The notes below the pieces were generated by a model, which was not told the origin of the DNA, searched no databases, and saw nothing but the letters and a program-made list of their open reading frames with translations. From Gymnogyps californianus (Eukaryota; Chordata; Aves; Accipitriformes; Cathartidae): 64,000 nucleotides of DNA. Shown one piece after another: positions 49,133 through 62,770 of the stretch. Every line of letters starts with the position of its first letter. The first letter of the stretch is position 1. The DNA lies in assembly GCF_018139145.2 (NCBI RefSeq), contig NC_059500.1:44811226-44875225 (forward strand). The letters run 5' to 3'. The translations under genes and the position numbers were made by a program.

Positions 49133-49853
49133 GAACGTGTATAAATCAATTGCTATTGTAGAAAAAAAATACCATAAAAATGTGGTCCTTTTGTAAGGGG
49201 CTCACCTTTAATACAAACGCTTAATTACAGGACTTGAGAATCCGTGTATGCGACTGGAAGTGCACCCTGCAGCATGATTTCACAGGTAAAAAATTCTTGG
49301 CTATATTAAACAGGTTAAATGCATAAAATGGTTGCTAAAGGAACTTGATGCTAGACCCCATCCACCACCTAAAAGCACTTCCATGGGCCAGTCTTTCAGT
49401 GTGGAAGTCGCCCCAATCTGTCAGAGCAACATTTATTAATGAAAGGTCAAACTATATATAAATAAGATAGTTTTCTGAACATCAGCTGTGCCATATGGTT
49501 TCCTGACTGTATTGAGAAACACTGTAAAGACAGCAGAGGTAACTGTTCTTTATATTAAACTACTTATCTTTTTGTTTAAAGAAATGTTCAAGCCTAAGTA
49601 GTATTAATTTAAAGAAATTTTTCTTAGAAGTTAAAGTCGTAGTAGTGTGACAGATTAATGTTGTTACATTTGGGTTTGTGAGTTTGTCTGGGTTTTTAAA
49701 TCAAACCAAGGGTGATTTATTTTTTCCAAAGAACTATAAAGATTTGTCTGTGCTCTCGAGTCCATCCTCTAACTCAGCCCAGAGAGCACACAGGGTGACT
49801 TTGAGTTCATTTATTGCAAACTATTGACTAAGAAAAACTCCCACTTTTCTATG

Positions 49854-49898
49854 AAAAAATAGTTTATAAAAAAAATAGTTTTACATAAAAAATAGTTT
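49854..49898. repeat. Three imperfect AAAAAATAGTTT units
   Basis: AAAAAATAGTTT recurs three times with short A-rich spacers, consistent with slippage. Confidence 0.8.
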
Positions 49899-51607
49899 CT
49901 AAACTTGTTACATTAAACTGTTAAACTGAACTGGGACATTTGGTATCATCAGGATATTTTTCCAATCCTTTTCACTCCAAATATTAATTTTACCAGAATG
50001 TCATGCATTGTTATTTTCAGGGGAAAATGTACAACTGGCAACATATTTCCAAAGTTGTTCTGACTAGCTTCGCTCCTGAACTCCAGTTTGAGAGTCAAAG
50101 TACATTAAATGTATTTACCAGACAAAAAAGCTTCATTTCATTTCTGTAGTTGTGAATTTGGAAGTTAAAATACCAAGAAAATGGATATAGTAAGAATCAT
50201 TTAGTACTACTGATAGTTCTAAATATATTCCAGTACAAAAAATTGTAATACCTGTATAGTTTTCCTTAAATAAATATTAGGTGCCTTCTTAAAGTCTTCC
50301 ACTACTCAGTGTTGTTATCCAGCTATCTACAATTCATTAACAGGCAAAGATATTTTTGCCATGAAGTGCAACACACAGACAATGCACTAGAAAGGGGGGA
50401 GCATGTGAGGGAGTAAATATCATGAAAATCTTGGGAAAAGTTTAGCAGAGAGTGGGTGTATTTTTTTTCTTACCAAGGCTTAGAATAGGCAGATAAAATC
50501 TGGTTGTGAAGCATCTTGACAAAAAGCAAAATTCAATTTGCATGATAACAGAACAAGTTGTTCTTTATGCCTAACATGCAACACCCACCCAAGTCTCTCA
50601 TATGCAAACTGAGTGCGTATATTACTTCAGTATGAATTAAGAAAAAGCTGACTTTGAATTTTCTTTATGCAGAAGCTGGAAAGGGTAATGCCCCAATTCC
50701 ACTGTTTTTTCATTCAGTATTACTGTTTTTCCTGCAAAATATTATTCACATTAATCATTCATCTTGTGATTTCTTGGGGAAAAATATCTTGGGTATTGAA
50801 AGGAATTGGTAATTATGTTGCTGAAATGTTGTTCTAAAGGTAGCAGGAGAATAAAAAAACCTTTAAGACACAAAAAATAAATTCTCATGAGTGAGTAACC
50901 TAGGAAAGTAGCCTGAGGGTTCTTTCTTCTAATTAGAACTTCAGCTTTTTAAAAGAACAGAACTACATAGTGTCAAATGGTGCTGAAGTTTTCATGTGTG
51001 GACCAAAAATGAGAAAGAAATTATTTGCACTGAATAATACCTTTACGAAGATTAATGCTATTTCACCAGTGTATTAAGAAACTGTGTCACAAATGTTTAG
51101 GAATCAGAATAAAAGCATTTGCATTACATGGAAGGAAAGGATTTTGAAAAATCACATTTAACAGATATTTTTTTCAGGATCCGCTGAAAGATTATTTTTA
51201 TTGTATGATCATAAGATCTTGAACAGAGACACTGAGTGAAGATTTGAATGTTCAATTTTATGACTAAAATACCAGTGGATGTTTGACTAAATGGTATAGA
51301 TTTCCATGCAATATAGTAATGTGCCTATGTTGCAGGCAATACAGTAGTCCATGCAACTGTGACCAGTGAATTCCACTTTTAAAGGAAGAATCGGTATTTT
51401 GAACAGCCTCAGTCAAATTTTCTTCTACATTTCCTAAGCTACTGTGCATTGTTGCTAAATAGCTACTTCTTTGGTAATGTTTTAGTTGCTGCTGAAGTGA
51501 TCTTTACACATTCTTTTAGTTTTACAGGAAATCCAATTGCTAATGTCAGTATCCTGAAATATTCAAATAAAAGCTGCTGCAGAAGTTAATAAGAGTTAAT
51601 AGAACTA

Positions 51608-51655
51608 GCACTTACAAAAAGTAGCACTTAGAAAAAGTTGCACTTACAAAAAAGC
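51608..51655. repeat. 16-bp tandem repeat, three units
   Basis: The three contiguous 16-base units are GCACTTACAAAAAGTA, GCACTTAGAAAAAGTT and GCACTTACAAAAAAGC. The differences are few, so this is a recent minisatellite-like triplication. Confidence 0.93.
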
Positions 51656-53547
51656 AGAGTCTAAAACCGTACATCTTAATGCAATACTGCTTACTGAATC
51701 AAGACCATGTTGCGTTGAGTGAATCATGATTGCATTAATGATTTGGGTATTTTTCAGTGTTTTAATTTTCCCTACTCTCAGCACTAGTCTGTCATAGTTA
51801 TTCAGAAAAATTAGAAAGTTTTCTATATTCAGTTCTCTCATCTCAGTAAACCTATTTCCTTGAGCATGACCTCTGCCAACTATAAAAAAAAAGTTAGCAG
51901 TTCTTAAGCAGTCTAAGGTATCCTTCAACCTCAGCCCAAGAGCAATAGAGAGCCATATGTGACACAAACACATAAAAAAGATTAATAGATAGAAACACCA
52001 CCTTAGAAGTTGCTGGTGCCACAAAAAGTTGTATTGTACCCAGAGAAATATTATTTACAGAATAGTCATATGAGTCTGAGATTTGGAGTTTTGTATATGC
52101 CAAATCTTGCAGGAAACCTGTGTGCATTTTCTGATGCTAATTCTTCAAGCTAAGCAATGGTTCAACCTCACTGTAAAAATTTAGGACAACAGAAATGAAA
52201 TGAATTATCTCTACATTTATACTGAATGAAATACAAAAAGATAAGAAAAAATGGAAAAGCAGAAAAGTGATGCACTCTGCTAGTGGCATACAGGCTGTTT
52301 CCCAGCCAGAATAAAAAGAGAAATCATCAGAGACCTGTTTTCAGCCCATGGCTTCAATTGGGTGGGGGAACAGGAGAAAAAGGGGGAATGAGAGACAACT
52401 ACAATAAGGGTCTTGTGGAAAACAAACAAACAAACAAACACCTCACACAATCCCTCCCTAATTTCCACTTCCCCAAAAGCCCACCACCAACCAATCAGAA
52501 AACCAGTATGCTCAGGCATCAAATGTCTGCCGCTTGCTTGGTTTTACCATATGTCTTTCACAATAACTTAGCTGCTTACTTATCAGGAGATTCTCAAGAT
52601 CTAACACGGGACATTGCACAAATGAAAGTATCTTTGTGGAAGGTAGTAAGAAGTTGGTGAAAGGATGAAAAAAAGTTGTTGAAAGTTATTGAAGTAGTGG
52701 GAATGATCCAGGGACAAAAAAAGATCAATGTTTAAGGCAGAAGGGCTCATTTTCAAAAATTTGTATGATTCTTAGACATGCAGAAATATCCCTACAAATA
52801 TAGTTAGTGAATGTAATACAGAATGGAATTAATTAATATACTTCTAATAAATAAAATTCTTCATTTTTAACAGCATGTGGTTTTGTGATTCAATTATTAC
52901 TCTTTGGATGTGTAGTACTAAAAACAATAAATGATGCAGACTGCAAAAGGAAAAGAGTCACTTCGTAACTTTTTTCCCTTCAGGAAAAAGTGTTGTTGCT
53001 CCTTGTATTTCCACTCCTAGGAAATTCTTCAAAAAGTTCCTCTGGCTATAAAGAAATCTGTATACAAGCAGTTAAGAACTTTTCTTTCTTTTAATTTCTA
53101 CCAAGTGCTTATTCTGCAATCGATAATAGGTTTCTTGAGTAACATAAAAAGATTACTGAGACACAGGGAAAAAAATGCAAGCATTGTATGAGAAGACTGA
53201 TTCACCAATGTCTTTTTTTTAATCTTGAGTAGAGGAATACCATAATTTCAGAGTATGCTCAACAATTAAAACTGTAATAGCAAACAACTGAGATCTTTGA
53301 TACAGTCATTCAGTAATATACACTTCATTCTTAACCACTGATTATATTTCTTGCTATTCACAGGTAAGAATTATTAATATCATTCAAAATAACTATTAAA
53401 AGCTAAGTGCTGATTATGCTTCTGAAACATTTTCTAAACCTAATGAAAGAGTTACCTTCTTCTTTTGGAAAAGGAGGAGAGGAAGAAATGCTTCCAAGCC
53501 TTAGCTTATTCTCATATTGGACTACACCTTAAGATAGGTTTGCCTCG
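51656..53547. other. Unique AT-rich non-coding DNA
   Basis: This contains most of the longest open frame of the window (126 codons, minus strand, 51644-52024). Its translation starts with a hydrophobic stretch but matches no family I know, and it sits beside a repeat in AT-rich DNA, so I do not call it a gene. A 125-codon plus-strand frame at 52283-52660 spans the (AAAC)n repeat and is likewise not credible. Confidence 0.5.
52418..52441. repeat. (AAAC)n microsatellite
   Basis: Five to six tandem AAAC units lie in a local A/C-rich stretch. Confidence 0.92.
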
Positions 53548-53622
53548 TATGGTTTGAGCAGGCAGTTGGACTAGAGGATCTCCTGAAGTCACTGTCAATC
53601 TTAATGATCCTGTGATCCTATC
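53548..53622 (+). mobile_element. Avian CR1 LINE, 3' end fragment
   Basis: GCAGTTGGACTAGAGGATCT, then CCTGAAGTCACTGTCAATC, then the terminal ATGATCCTGTGATCCTAT, is the plus-strand CR1 3' end. Usual features are '...TTGGACTAGATGATCT', the 'GAGGTCCCTTCCAACC' block and the 'TTCTGTGATTCTAT' terminus. Only about 75 bases remain. It points in the opposite direction to the copies at 9.6 and 62.8 kb. Confidence 0.8.
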
Positions 53623-53752
53623 CTACAATCACATCTATTTGTGGCATGATTATCAATAAAGTCTCTGTGCCTCTGTTCATATTTCTCTTGTGTGTGCACA
53701 TAGAAATAAAAAAGAAAATTTAAAATAATGGCTTTGGGATCTTAAAACTTCA

Positions 53753-53790
53753 TAATAAGGTGGTTGTTGTGTAATAATAAGGTTGTTGTG
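53753..53790. repeat. 19-bp direct duplication
   Basis: TAATAAGGTGGTTGTTGTG is followed at once by TAATAATAAGGTTGTTGTG, a tandem duplication with small changes. Confidence 0.85.
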
Positions 53791-54290
53791 CAACTCATTT
53801 TTAGCACTAGGTAAAAGTGTATTTTCAATTTCTCCTTCTCTTGGCATAAAGATTTTTTCTTCAGTGATAAGTAGTGCTGGCCAGCAATAAAGATTATTCT
53901 CTGTAGCTAGCCTTCCTGGCCATAAAATATACTTTCCCTGGGTGTTTGTGTCTCAACTATTACTGTCATTTTAAATGGATGAAAACAGTTGCTGCTGTTA
54001 TGATCTGTGACTACCTCGTCCTAAGATTTAGCAAAGTAGGTAGGTAGGCGGAAAGATATTGGCATTCTTAGTAGAAGCATATGATCTTTTATTTTTATGA
54101 CTGTTACCCTGCATCAAGCCTACATATTTTGTGTGCTTGACTATACTATATTCAACTACTATAAATTGCTCTACACAGTGCAATAAATAAAATACTTTCT
54201 GTTCATGATTTCAGTGGGATTATGTAGAATGTGAAAAGATAAATTATCTTGCACTTTTACAAAGTCAAAGATTATTAATTCTCTGACAGG

Positions 54291-54348
54291 AAAATTAATT
54301 AAATTTTTAAAATTAAAATTAAATTAATTAAAATGTTATTTTAAAAAT
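54291..54348. repeat. AATTAA-rich low-complexity DNA
   Basis: About 58 bases are made almost only of A and T, with repeated AATTAA and AAAATT units, many of them self-complementary. Confidence 0.85.
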
Positions 54349-57300
54349 CAGAATATCTCAAGTACTGCACTTTTAAAAAAAATCCACTTTAACTACAAAA
54401 TCACTGTTTTGTATCACTCTTGGTATATTACTGTGTCACTGTTGGTGATATACAGTATTACACAATATATACTTGAACACGTTTTTCATTTTAACATTAT
54501 TCTTTGAAGTTTTTGGCCAGCTGTATTACTGTTGTGTTCTGCTGCCAAAAGTTTAGGTTGCATCTTTACTGCAAAGCTAAATATATTCTCTACAATATTC
54601 AATTCATACTGTAGCTTTTAAATGTTCTGATACCTGAATTATCCAATACTCTGCCACTTATTGTTAGTCTCACATTGTAAGTAATTATATATGCACGTAA
54701 AATGAATTTAGGTTTACTTTGCATAGTTCAGTGCAACTAAAATATATAGGTATGAAACATTAGATTTTGCTTGTTCGTTGAAACAACTTGTTACAACTTC
54801 TTTAGATTCATGTATCTACTATATTTGTGAACAAAAGCAGCTTTTAATTTTACATATATTTATTCTGACCATTTATTCCACTCAGACACACACAAAAAAA
54901 TTTCAGTGCTTTGTTTTATTTGAAGTGGGTCCTCCTTCTACCTTCTTTACACTCTGATTTCAGTGTAATAGGAAAGAAAAACAAAATTTGAAACCTTTTA
55001 ATTTTTCATTTAACATTTTCTGCTAACACAGGTGCCCAGGGAAAGTCTATCATCACTCTTACATTAGATTGGTTTTCTGTATGGGCACAAATCTCAATTT
55101 TAAACCTATTTCTGCTGGAGAAAATCATAAAAATGGTGTATCTAAAATGAAGATAAGGGTACAAATACATGTGCATTAAAAAATAGAAATAGTAATGTCA
55201 TGCTGCTTACTTCTTTAATGGGGACTTGATATCCTCCTCAGCTGACATGGTAGAATGGTTGACTTGTCTACGTATGGGCACATTTGGGATGGTTCCCACT
55301 GCATTGTGGGCTCAACATCTCTAAAACCTCAACAACAAGTACCCAAAGCCTCTCTTGGAAAGAGATCCCTCCCATCCATTCCTCTATTGACCCTCGTGTG
55401 GGAAAGGCTGCTTCTCTTTGCTTTAAGCAGCATATCTGTATAAACTACTTTCTCAACAAGTCCTCCCTGAATGCACTCGTTGGTTTGGGTCTTATGTGGA
55501 TTTTTACATATTATTAATATACAGTAACTGTGACAAGTATACTGACACATAACCAGTGGGAATGATGCAGATAAAACAGATGAGATCAGTGTTAAATAGT
55601 CACTGTAAGAAGAATGAGAACTGGGAACCAGCATCTTCAGTGTAGGAATGAGGGAGGTTTTACCTTCTCTTTCTTGGCCACAGCTCTGAAAAGGTTTTAG
55701 AATGGGCTGAACAGTTCACTGTCAGACGTTTTCTTTTGTAACCTTACTCACAGCACCGTTGTGGGCAGGGGGAATTTTCAAGTAGGATAAGGAGGGGAGA
55801 AAGTAGTGGGAGAGGCCAGCAGGAGAACAGCAAGTTTCCCCGCCTGCTGCTTCAAGTGTCACAAAATGTTTTAACAACTGGTTCATCAAAGTATGCTCGA
55901 AGCCATCACTGCACACACACCAGGAAGGCATCTCTTAGCCTAAAGCCTAAGTGGCTGAGAAGAAATTCTCCTCAAGATTTTGCAGCTTTCCGGGAGCTTC
56001 AAGGACTTTAAGGTTTAATTCTGCAGCTAGGACAGGTCACAGGTCAAAAAAATGAAACTGATGGAGCCACCAACTCCAGAACATTCAATGAGGTGTGACT
56101 ATGTCAAGAGTGTTGCTCAAATACTTCTGTCCCCAAGTCAACCAGACACACATGCTGCAAAGTGGCTTTCTGTTAGAAAACAGATTATATTTCAATAGCA
56201 GCATATCAAAATCAATGTTTCCAAAACCATTTCACTCAAGAAATCAGAAGCTTTTGACAGAACTTAGGTGAGAAAATTTCTGAACATTTCTCTTCTTTAT
56301 ACAATACACATGAAAAAAATGAAAAAAAAACCCCAGGTTCCATGCTATTAAACTAGGCATAGTACTGATTTTAGAAAAGTATATCTGCCTCATAAAAGTT
56401 AGTGTTAACCATCCATTCAAAAACAATATAAATATGATCTACTTTAAATATGTTCTGAAGAAAAAGAAAAATTGCAACTTATTATTGAAATATATCACAT
56501 GTCAGCACAAGCACTTCCTAAGCATTTGTACATGGTTCCTGAGACCAGCAGCAAACTACAGAAAAATCAGTTCTGATTATCCCTGGATATCATTCTCTTC
56601 CCTAAAACTTAAAATAAACAACATGGACATCTAATGTCTGGAAATAGGTGGCATGATGGTACATGAAGAAGTTCCAGAAAAAGTTTATCTGCCATCATGT
56701 TTGATAAGGACACAATACTGCAATTTCTTGCATTGCAGGTTTTGCATGGGCAGGTAATGAGGCTGTTGTGATATGTCACAGAAATACTGAAACAGTATGC
56801 TAAACTAAAAGTTTGCTCTTAAAATGCAGAAACATTTTGAGCCATTGGGGCAAGAAAAATCTAATTTCTGGAGGAGCCTTCGTAGGAGCTGTACCCCGAG
56901 TTCATTACCGTATTGCATCTGCAGAGTCCACGAGGGAAAGTATCATTTACACAGCTTAACACAGGAAGTCTCCTGCTGACTGACAGATCCTCTCTCAAAT
57001 ATGTTTTAGCAAGTGACTTTGATTATTAACTTTGGCCATAACTGCTTGTAAGTCTACTCTATTAGAAAAAATATGAATACTGGTAGGACCCATGCACACT
57101 GTGAGACTGAAACTTCAATTTCTTGACTAGTTGTGGGCCCACTAATGGAGCAGTGAAGAGTTGAGTATATAGCAAATGCCTCCTCCAGAAAGTGCTCCTC
57201 GTTTTGTTTCCTTCTTTCCCTACTTCTTATTTATATGTTTTCCTGAAATGTCTCACTTCAACATTGTTCTTTTTTTTTTAATGGCCTGGATTTACCAAGG

Positions 57301-59060
57301 TTGTCAGAGACCTGCAAATTAAATCTCTCTTTGTCATGTCTCTTATTCCTTTAGAAATTAATTTCTGGGAGTACTGACTTGAGTATCACCCCACCTCTGA
57401 GTTTCTACCAGGAGGGCTCAGCCACAGGAGCTCCCCAGGAGCAGCTACGATTGCATCCACCTAAGGAAATCCACCTACTGAGGAAAGAAGGGGTATCTCT
57501 GGTCATATAATCCTGCTTATGGATGATGAAAGACATTACAGTATTTAGTATGTACAATTGTGGTCTTCTGAAGATGTAAAAGTTTAAAACTTTCTAAGCA
57601 TTACATATCATTATGCAAAAAAGCTCTTCCTCCATTTTAGGGTCATCTGTTTCTCTTTGTAACTATGCTTATCTAAGAGGAAGGACACCCCGGCTTTAAA
57701 AGATTTCTTAGAAGATGAAAAAATCTGACTGAACCTTCCCGTTGAAAACAAACAGAGGTAGAGAGGAATCATGCTGGAAAAAGCATACGAAAATGCTTTG
57801 CTAACTCCAAAAAAAAATCACATGCAAAAGTTAATGTGGCAATGTTTTTCATTATGCACATACACTAAAACAGTATATAAAGTAGGATAAGTTGGCAAAA
57901 ATCTGCTGAAATCAATGAAAGTATTACTGCATGTAAAGAACTGACACTATATACTGAGTAAGGTGCATGGTAGAACATCAGTAAATAAAGTAACGCACTG
58001 TGAGTTGTTTTGGCTTGAAAATAATTTGCAAGTATACGCAGTTTTCAAAAGATTCAACAGGCAATTACTGACAGATGGTAAGGTATACTTCAAGAAAAAC
58101 TCTTTCTACTAATAACTGCGCTTAGAATGTGATCAGGTAGAAAGGTGAAGATCAGAAATGCACTTTGAAATATTAAGAACAAATTACGTGCCTGGGCAGC
58201 AGTGTCCCAATTCCAACTAAGATTCATATTTTTTACATATACATGTATCATAGAGCAGCTATGTGTTTGGGTAGCATCTCTAGTATAAAATGCTCTTAAC
58301 TAATGATGCTAACAAGAAGGTATTATGGTCTAGGCATTATTACCTTTATGAAGAATGACACTGTCTCTATTTATTACCCATACATAGTCAGATGCACATT
58401 TTTTCAGAACCAATGTTCCAAGAAAAATTTTCAAAGATTAGCTGTAGAGACAATGAGTACACACATTACCATGGCCTAAAAAGGTAACGCTGACATGGCA
58501 TAGAAAATTCTGCATCTTCCCAATTTACTTCAATAATTTTTCATGGAAAAATGTGAAGAAATATGTTCTTTCAGCACATAATTTTACGACAATGCAGGGC
58601 AGCATTCTCTCTTTGTAAGAGTAAATTCAAAGGAAAGAGAAGGTCTTTTCTGACAAGTTTAGATGCTTAAATTGTAATTGATTTTTTTCTTATTTTAATC
58701 TTTAGCATAAAATCAAAGTATTTGTCTGCATAACTCTTCAAATATAATCTGACAAAGAGAAAACCAAATTAGTTCCCCAGTTTTAAAAGCAAGCTAGGTG
58801 CATGAATGGTTGCATGCAACATTTAAATGCCTAATACCATTAGACCAATGTTCTTCCTAGTCATTCTAGTCATAGATTCATAGAGCTTCATATGGAAACT
58901 TGTGCCAATTTCTGAAACATATATCCATTTCTAAAGCTTGTATTTATTGTAGAGTTACAAAGAATTTTATTTTTTTTAAATGGGATGACTTAATTTTCAA
59001 AGCTGAGATCCCTTATACAACACCTGCAACATTTCCAAAGCATTATGCTGGAGAAAGCAC

Positions 59061-59131
59061 AGAAAATAATAATAAAAAAAAAATTAAGAAAAGAAAGAAG
59101 AAGAAAAAAGAAGTGGAAAAATCAGGAAAAG
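59061..59131. repeat. Purine-rich (A/G) low-complexity tract
   Basis: AATAATAATAAAAAAAAA continues into repeated AAGAAAAG and AAGAAG units, giving a strongly strand-biased purine run. It generates the lysine-rich tail of an otherwise meaningless 94-codon frame. Confidence 0.88.
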
Positions 59132-61179
59132 ATTTTTATCTCTTTTTTGGAAAATATTTTTCTTTATGTATACATAATGACTGATTGAAAGGAATTCTAC
59201 AAATGTCATCTAAGAAGAAAGTGAAAAATGCTTCAGTGACCATTTCATACTTTGGAGTTTCTTACTTGAAGACAAATGGTAAAGTTTCATTGAATAAAAT
59301 CGCTGTCCTCTGCACAGGTCTAGTTTATTGTCAAATATGAAGTGACCTGGTTGTAATGAAAATTTCCATATGTCTTACACTTCTGGTTTACAAACAGCTT
59401 ACAAGTCACATCAGACAATTTACCAAAGCTTCATCAAAAGAAGGAGATAGATTTACTTAGTGACTGCCTGTTGGGTTGTTTATGTTTGAAATGTTGTTCA
59501 GGTATTCTTTTTTTTGGAGCATACAGCTTTGACCTTACGACTACTCTCTTTGCTCCCATTTGCTAATTACCTGTCTCCAGTTTCATAGTCATTCACCACC
59601 TATTCCTTCACTACTGTGTCCTTTACACTATCTTCTCCCATGATTTGCATCAATGCTTTCTCTTAAAGCACTGAAGAAGCACCCTTGTACCCTACCTAGT
59701 GATGCTCTCACAGGATCCTGAAGCCTTCTGTATTGACCTGTAGACTTTTTTCCCTACACTTACTTGTTGAGTTTGTTCTACACATAGAGAGTAATTTCTG
59801 GAGGCAAGAGTCACATTCTTGCTATAAGAAACACTAATGAAATACCAAAAAAGAAAATAGTTTAGCAAAAAAGGGTTAGTTCTGAACTTACAAAAATCTA
59901 CAAATGCAGACACTTAGCTTTAATTGTGTAAGTAATCGTCAAGTTCAGCGGCACGACCTGTGTTTAGGCAAGCTCATGCGCAACCATTTTTTGAGAATCT
60001 AGGCCTAAAAAAAAGCTGAACAATTGTGATTTTAACTAAATAAACTATTTTTAAAGTGAAAGTATTTGTCTATATGTTTTGGGGGTATGCTATCCCCCTG
60101 GTTGCAGGGTCACACAGGGCTGACAGGGCTAAGGTACAGACAGCAGATGGATCTCTACTGGGCTGCTGGCGGGTACCCACCTCCTCCAGCACAAAGGACA
60201 CATGTGGGAAGTCCCACCTGCCAACACAGGTACTGTAACGCCTACAGGGAACCATCCTGATTTACTGAATAACTTTTATCCAACCTACAGGATGTGCAAA
60301 ACTGAACTGTATTTACCAAAACTAGTCATTTATGAAAATGAACAAATTGAAATATATTTGGAATTCGGAGCTCCAGTCTGAGCTGTATCACCACATCAGA
60401 TGGCAAAAATCACATCATGGGGAACCTGTTCGGTGAATGGAAAACAGTCTGTTTTTTCAGTCTCTGAAGAAAGCTTTGACAGATTGGTTTTAAAATGTTC
60501 CTGGAATATTTTGCCATGGCATTCAACCTTCCAGTGATGTTTCAGGCAAGCTGACTCTATTTCTGCTAAATTAGTCAGTGAGATGTAAAGTAGCAGCAAA
60601 AATAATTTATAAACATAAAGCAGCTTTCACCTTTCCTGTATAGATTAGTGTCTTTCCCTAAGACAAATTGTGCCAAAAAATTACAAAGCTGTTTGCATAT
60701 TTATCTACATATGTAGAAAACTTCAAAGCAGAATTACAAGTTTAGAAGTTATTGACAGGAGACATCTGTTGCACCATCTGCACAAAAATTGAAGAAATAA
60801 ACCCACTGTTTTGGAGCAGAGCATTTTTTTCTTTTTGTTTTAAGCTTTGTAAATCACTTAAATCTTAGTCAGTGCTAATTATTGCTCACCATAGAAAAAT
60901 ATAATTTAAATCCAATTGTTAAAATCATATTTTAATGAAACGATGAAGAGGCAGTTGGATCAGAGTATAGTAGTTTTGATGTGAGAACATTTTCTGACAA
61001 TAGAGTCTATCAAAGAAAAACCACAATGTAATAGCTAGAAGCAGAAACAAAACAAGGAATAAACAAGTGGATTACAGCAGTATCCCTAGGGCCTGGATTT
61101 TCTTTCTGGATTTTCATCTGTAGCCTCCCTGTAGAAATTTTTGAAGTATCAGGAAAAAACTGAAGTCCTCAAACACCAG

Positions 61180-61700
61180 AAAATAGCAACCCCAAAGGTG
61201 AATAAAATTAGAAGATCAAAAGCTGGAATTCAAATAAATGTTGTGCTGAAACAAAGAAGGTATTTTACAGGAAACACTGGAAACAAGAAGGATCTGTAAG
61301 GTCAATGTCTTCACAAAGTTTTATATCATCAGTTAAGGAAGGTTACTGAGAGGCTAAAAGTGAAGGAAATACATCCAGTTCATCAATGAAGAGAAGGGTT
61401 GTCCAGAAAAACTGATATGTTGATACACCATGCCAAATGGCATATACCCAAAGACTTCTAGAAGGTTGAGAGAGGTAATAAAAACTTTCGATTTCTCACC
61501 ACTTACAAGCAACTATTCATTAGGGTTGCAAGACAGAAAATATTACACTCTTCTAGGCACAGGACAGGTTTCCAGGGAACTGAGAAAATAAAAATACCTA
61601 AGAGAACTCAGTAAATAGGCAACATTGCTAAACTGATCATTAAAAACTAACAAACATCTCTGAGTTTGTATGGAATTTCTGCAGCTGATGATAGATGTGC
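61180..61700 (+). mobile_element. Probable ancient CR1 LINE ORF2 fragment
   Basis: CAAATGGCATATACCCAAAG followed by ACTTCTAGAAGGTTGAGAG resembles the CR1 ORF2 section usually reading 'GATGGCATACACCCAAGGGTCCTGAAGGAACTCAG'. Downstream, GACAGGTTTCCAGGGAACTG and the following A-rich stretch fit less well. Upstream, similarity is only suggestive. This ORF2 section is roughly the one missing from the copy at 3.84-5.80 kb. Open frames are absent, so any such copy is dead. Confidence 0.42.
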
Positions 61701-62770
61701 AAGAAAACAGATAAAATTTTGGTTACCAAACTGAACATCAGAAGAACTCCTGGTCATAAGTGCCTGGCAGCTCCCATGCCCAGTTTATAACTGGATTAGT
61801 ATTAAATTGCTCAGTTAGAAAACACAACAGACAGCAACAGATCATTCAAAATGTGCAGACCACTGTGTTGCCATAGCCACCATCAAATTTCAGATAAACC
61901 CATGGGTTTTGTTCTTTAAAAAAAAAAACCAAAAAACAACAAGTTTTATGCATTGCTGCCCCTCTACTGAAACAGTCATACTAAATCACATAAAGAAATG
62001 TGCCTGCTGAGGAAGATCCACCAAGCAGTGTTTTTCATTCTTGGTGGCTTCTCTGGCTGGTTATAAAAGCAAATGTATTACTAGATCCAGCTTCAGCATC
62101 TGATCTTTTCAGCAGTCTTCATATCAGACCTGCTTTTGAGCTGGGAAGCCATAAGCTATCAGCCACCAGTTCCTAAAAAAATGGCAAAACACTGTTGATA
62201 GTGATGAAGTCACAAGAACCTTCAGCAATCCAGTAAGATTGCTAATGAAGGACTGATGCTGAACAGAGCTGGTTAAGGTTATGATTAAGAAATTAATGTA
62301 AGCAGCAGGAAAATTACTATTTGTCTCTAGAATATTCCTGTTAGTGGAAGGAAATCTCACAGTGGAAAGTTATGAGGTAATGAACGTTTGAATTGCAAAA
62401 GAGAAATTGTATCTTACATTTGGTTTAGCATGTCCAAGTAGTAGATACAAGAAAATGAGCTGATTGTATCTCTAAATTCACAAAGGGGGCCTTAATTTTG
62501 GTGGGATTTTTTTTCCAAAAAATGACGGAGTGCTAAGGAGTTAAAGGGCAAGTAGTATTATCTTGGACCAAAAAAGTGGGAAAAGGGCAATAAGCAGAGC
62601 AGGATTTAATTGGCCAATTTTTACCCTAGCAAGACAAAGAACAATACTCTTTCCTTCCCTCCATCAACAGGGACAGCTGTCTCAGTGCTCCATAGAAGTC
62701 CAGTGTTCCCTGGTTTTTTTTACACTGGTGTAAAACAGAGACAATTTCTGGATGACAGTTAAGGTTAACC
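61701..62770. other. Unique AT-rich non-coding DNA
   Basis: No gene is recognised. An A-rich run lies at about 61916-61940. A small dyad, TTTACAC-TG-GTGTAAA, sits at 62719-62734, just left of the CR1 copy. Confidence 0.5.

Larger units (their letters stand above)
41696..51600. other. Unique non-coding DNA with a GC-richer patch
   Basis: No gene or large repeat is recognised over about 10 kb. A GC-richer patch at about 45930-46500 has overlapping frames of 62-106 codons on both strands without known domains. A smaller patch lies at 44330-44560. TTTTCATATTATT repeats at 47817-47861, a TA/CA-rich stretch at 49081-49132 and an AAAAAATAGTTT repeat at 49854-49898 are listed separately. Confidence 0.55.
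53623..61179. other. Unique AT-rich non-coding DNA
   Basis: No gene is recognised. Open frames do not exceed 101 codons. Included are a near-exact 19-base duplication at 53753-53790, an AATTAA-rich stretch at 54291-54348 and a purine-rich stretch at 59061-59131, all listed separately. A CATAGATTCATAGAG string at about 58872 hints at a CR1 terminus but has no supporting flank. Confidence 0.5.

Noticed and set aside
51644..52024. Longest open frame, 126 codons on the minus strand with a hydrophobic start
   Set aside because: No domain or family recognised, AT-rich codons, and it overlaps a tandem repeat. One frame of this length is plausible by chance in 64 kb of AT-rich DNA.
52283..52660. 125-codon plus-strand frame
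   Set aside because: It runs through the (AAAC)n microsatellite and overlaps a frame on the other strand, with no recognisable domain.
58866..58900. CATAGATTCATAGAG, similar to a CR1 terminal repeat
   Set aside because: Only about 15 bases match and the flank lacks the expected CR1 3' sequence.
62719..62734. TTTACAC-TG-GTGTAAA dyad, recalling another sauropsid MITE
   Set aside because: The match is limited to 16 bases with no surrounding support.
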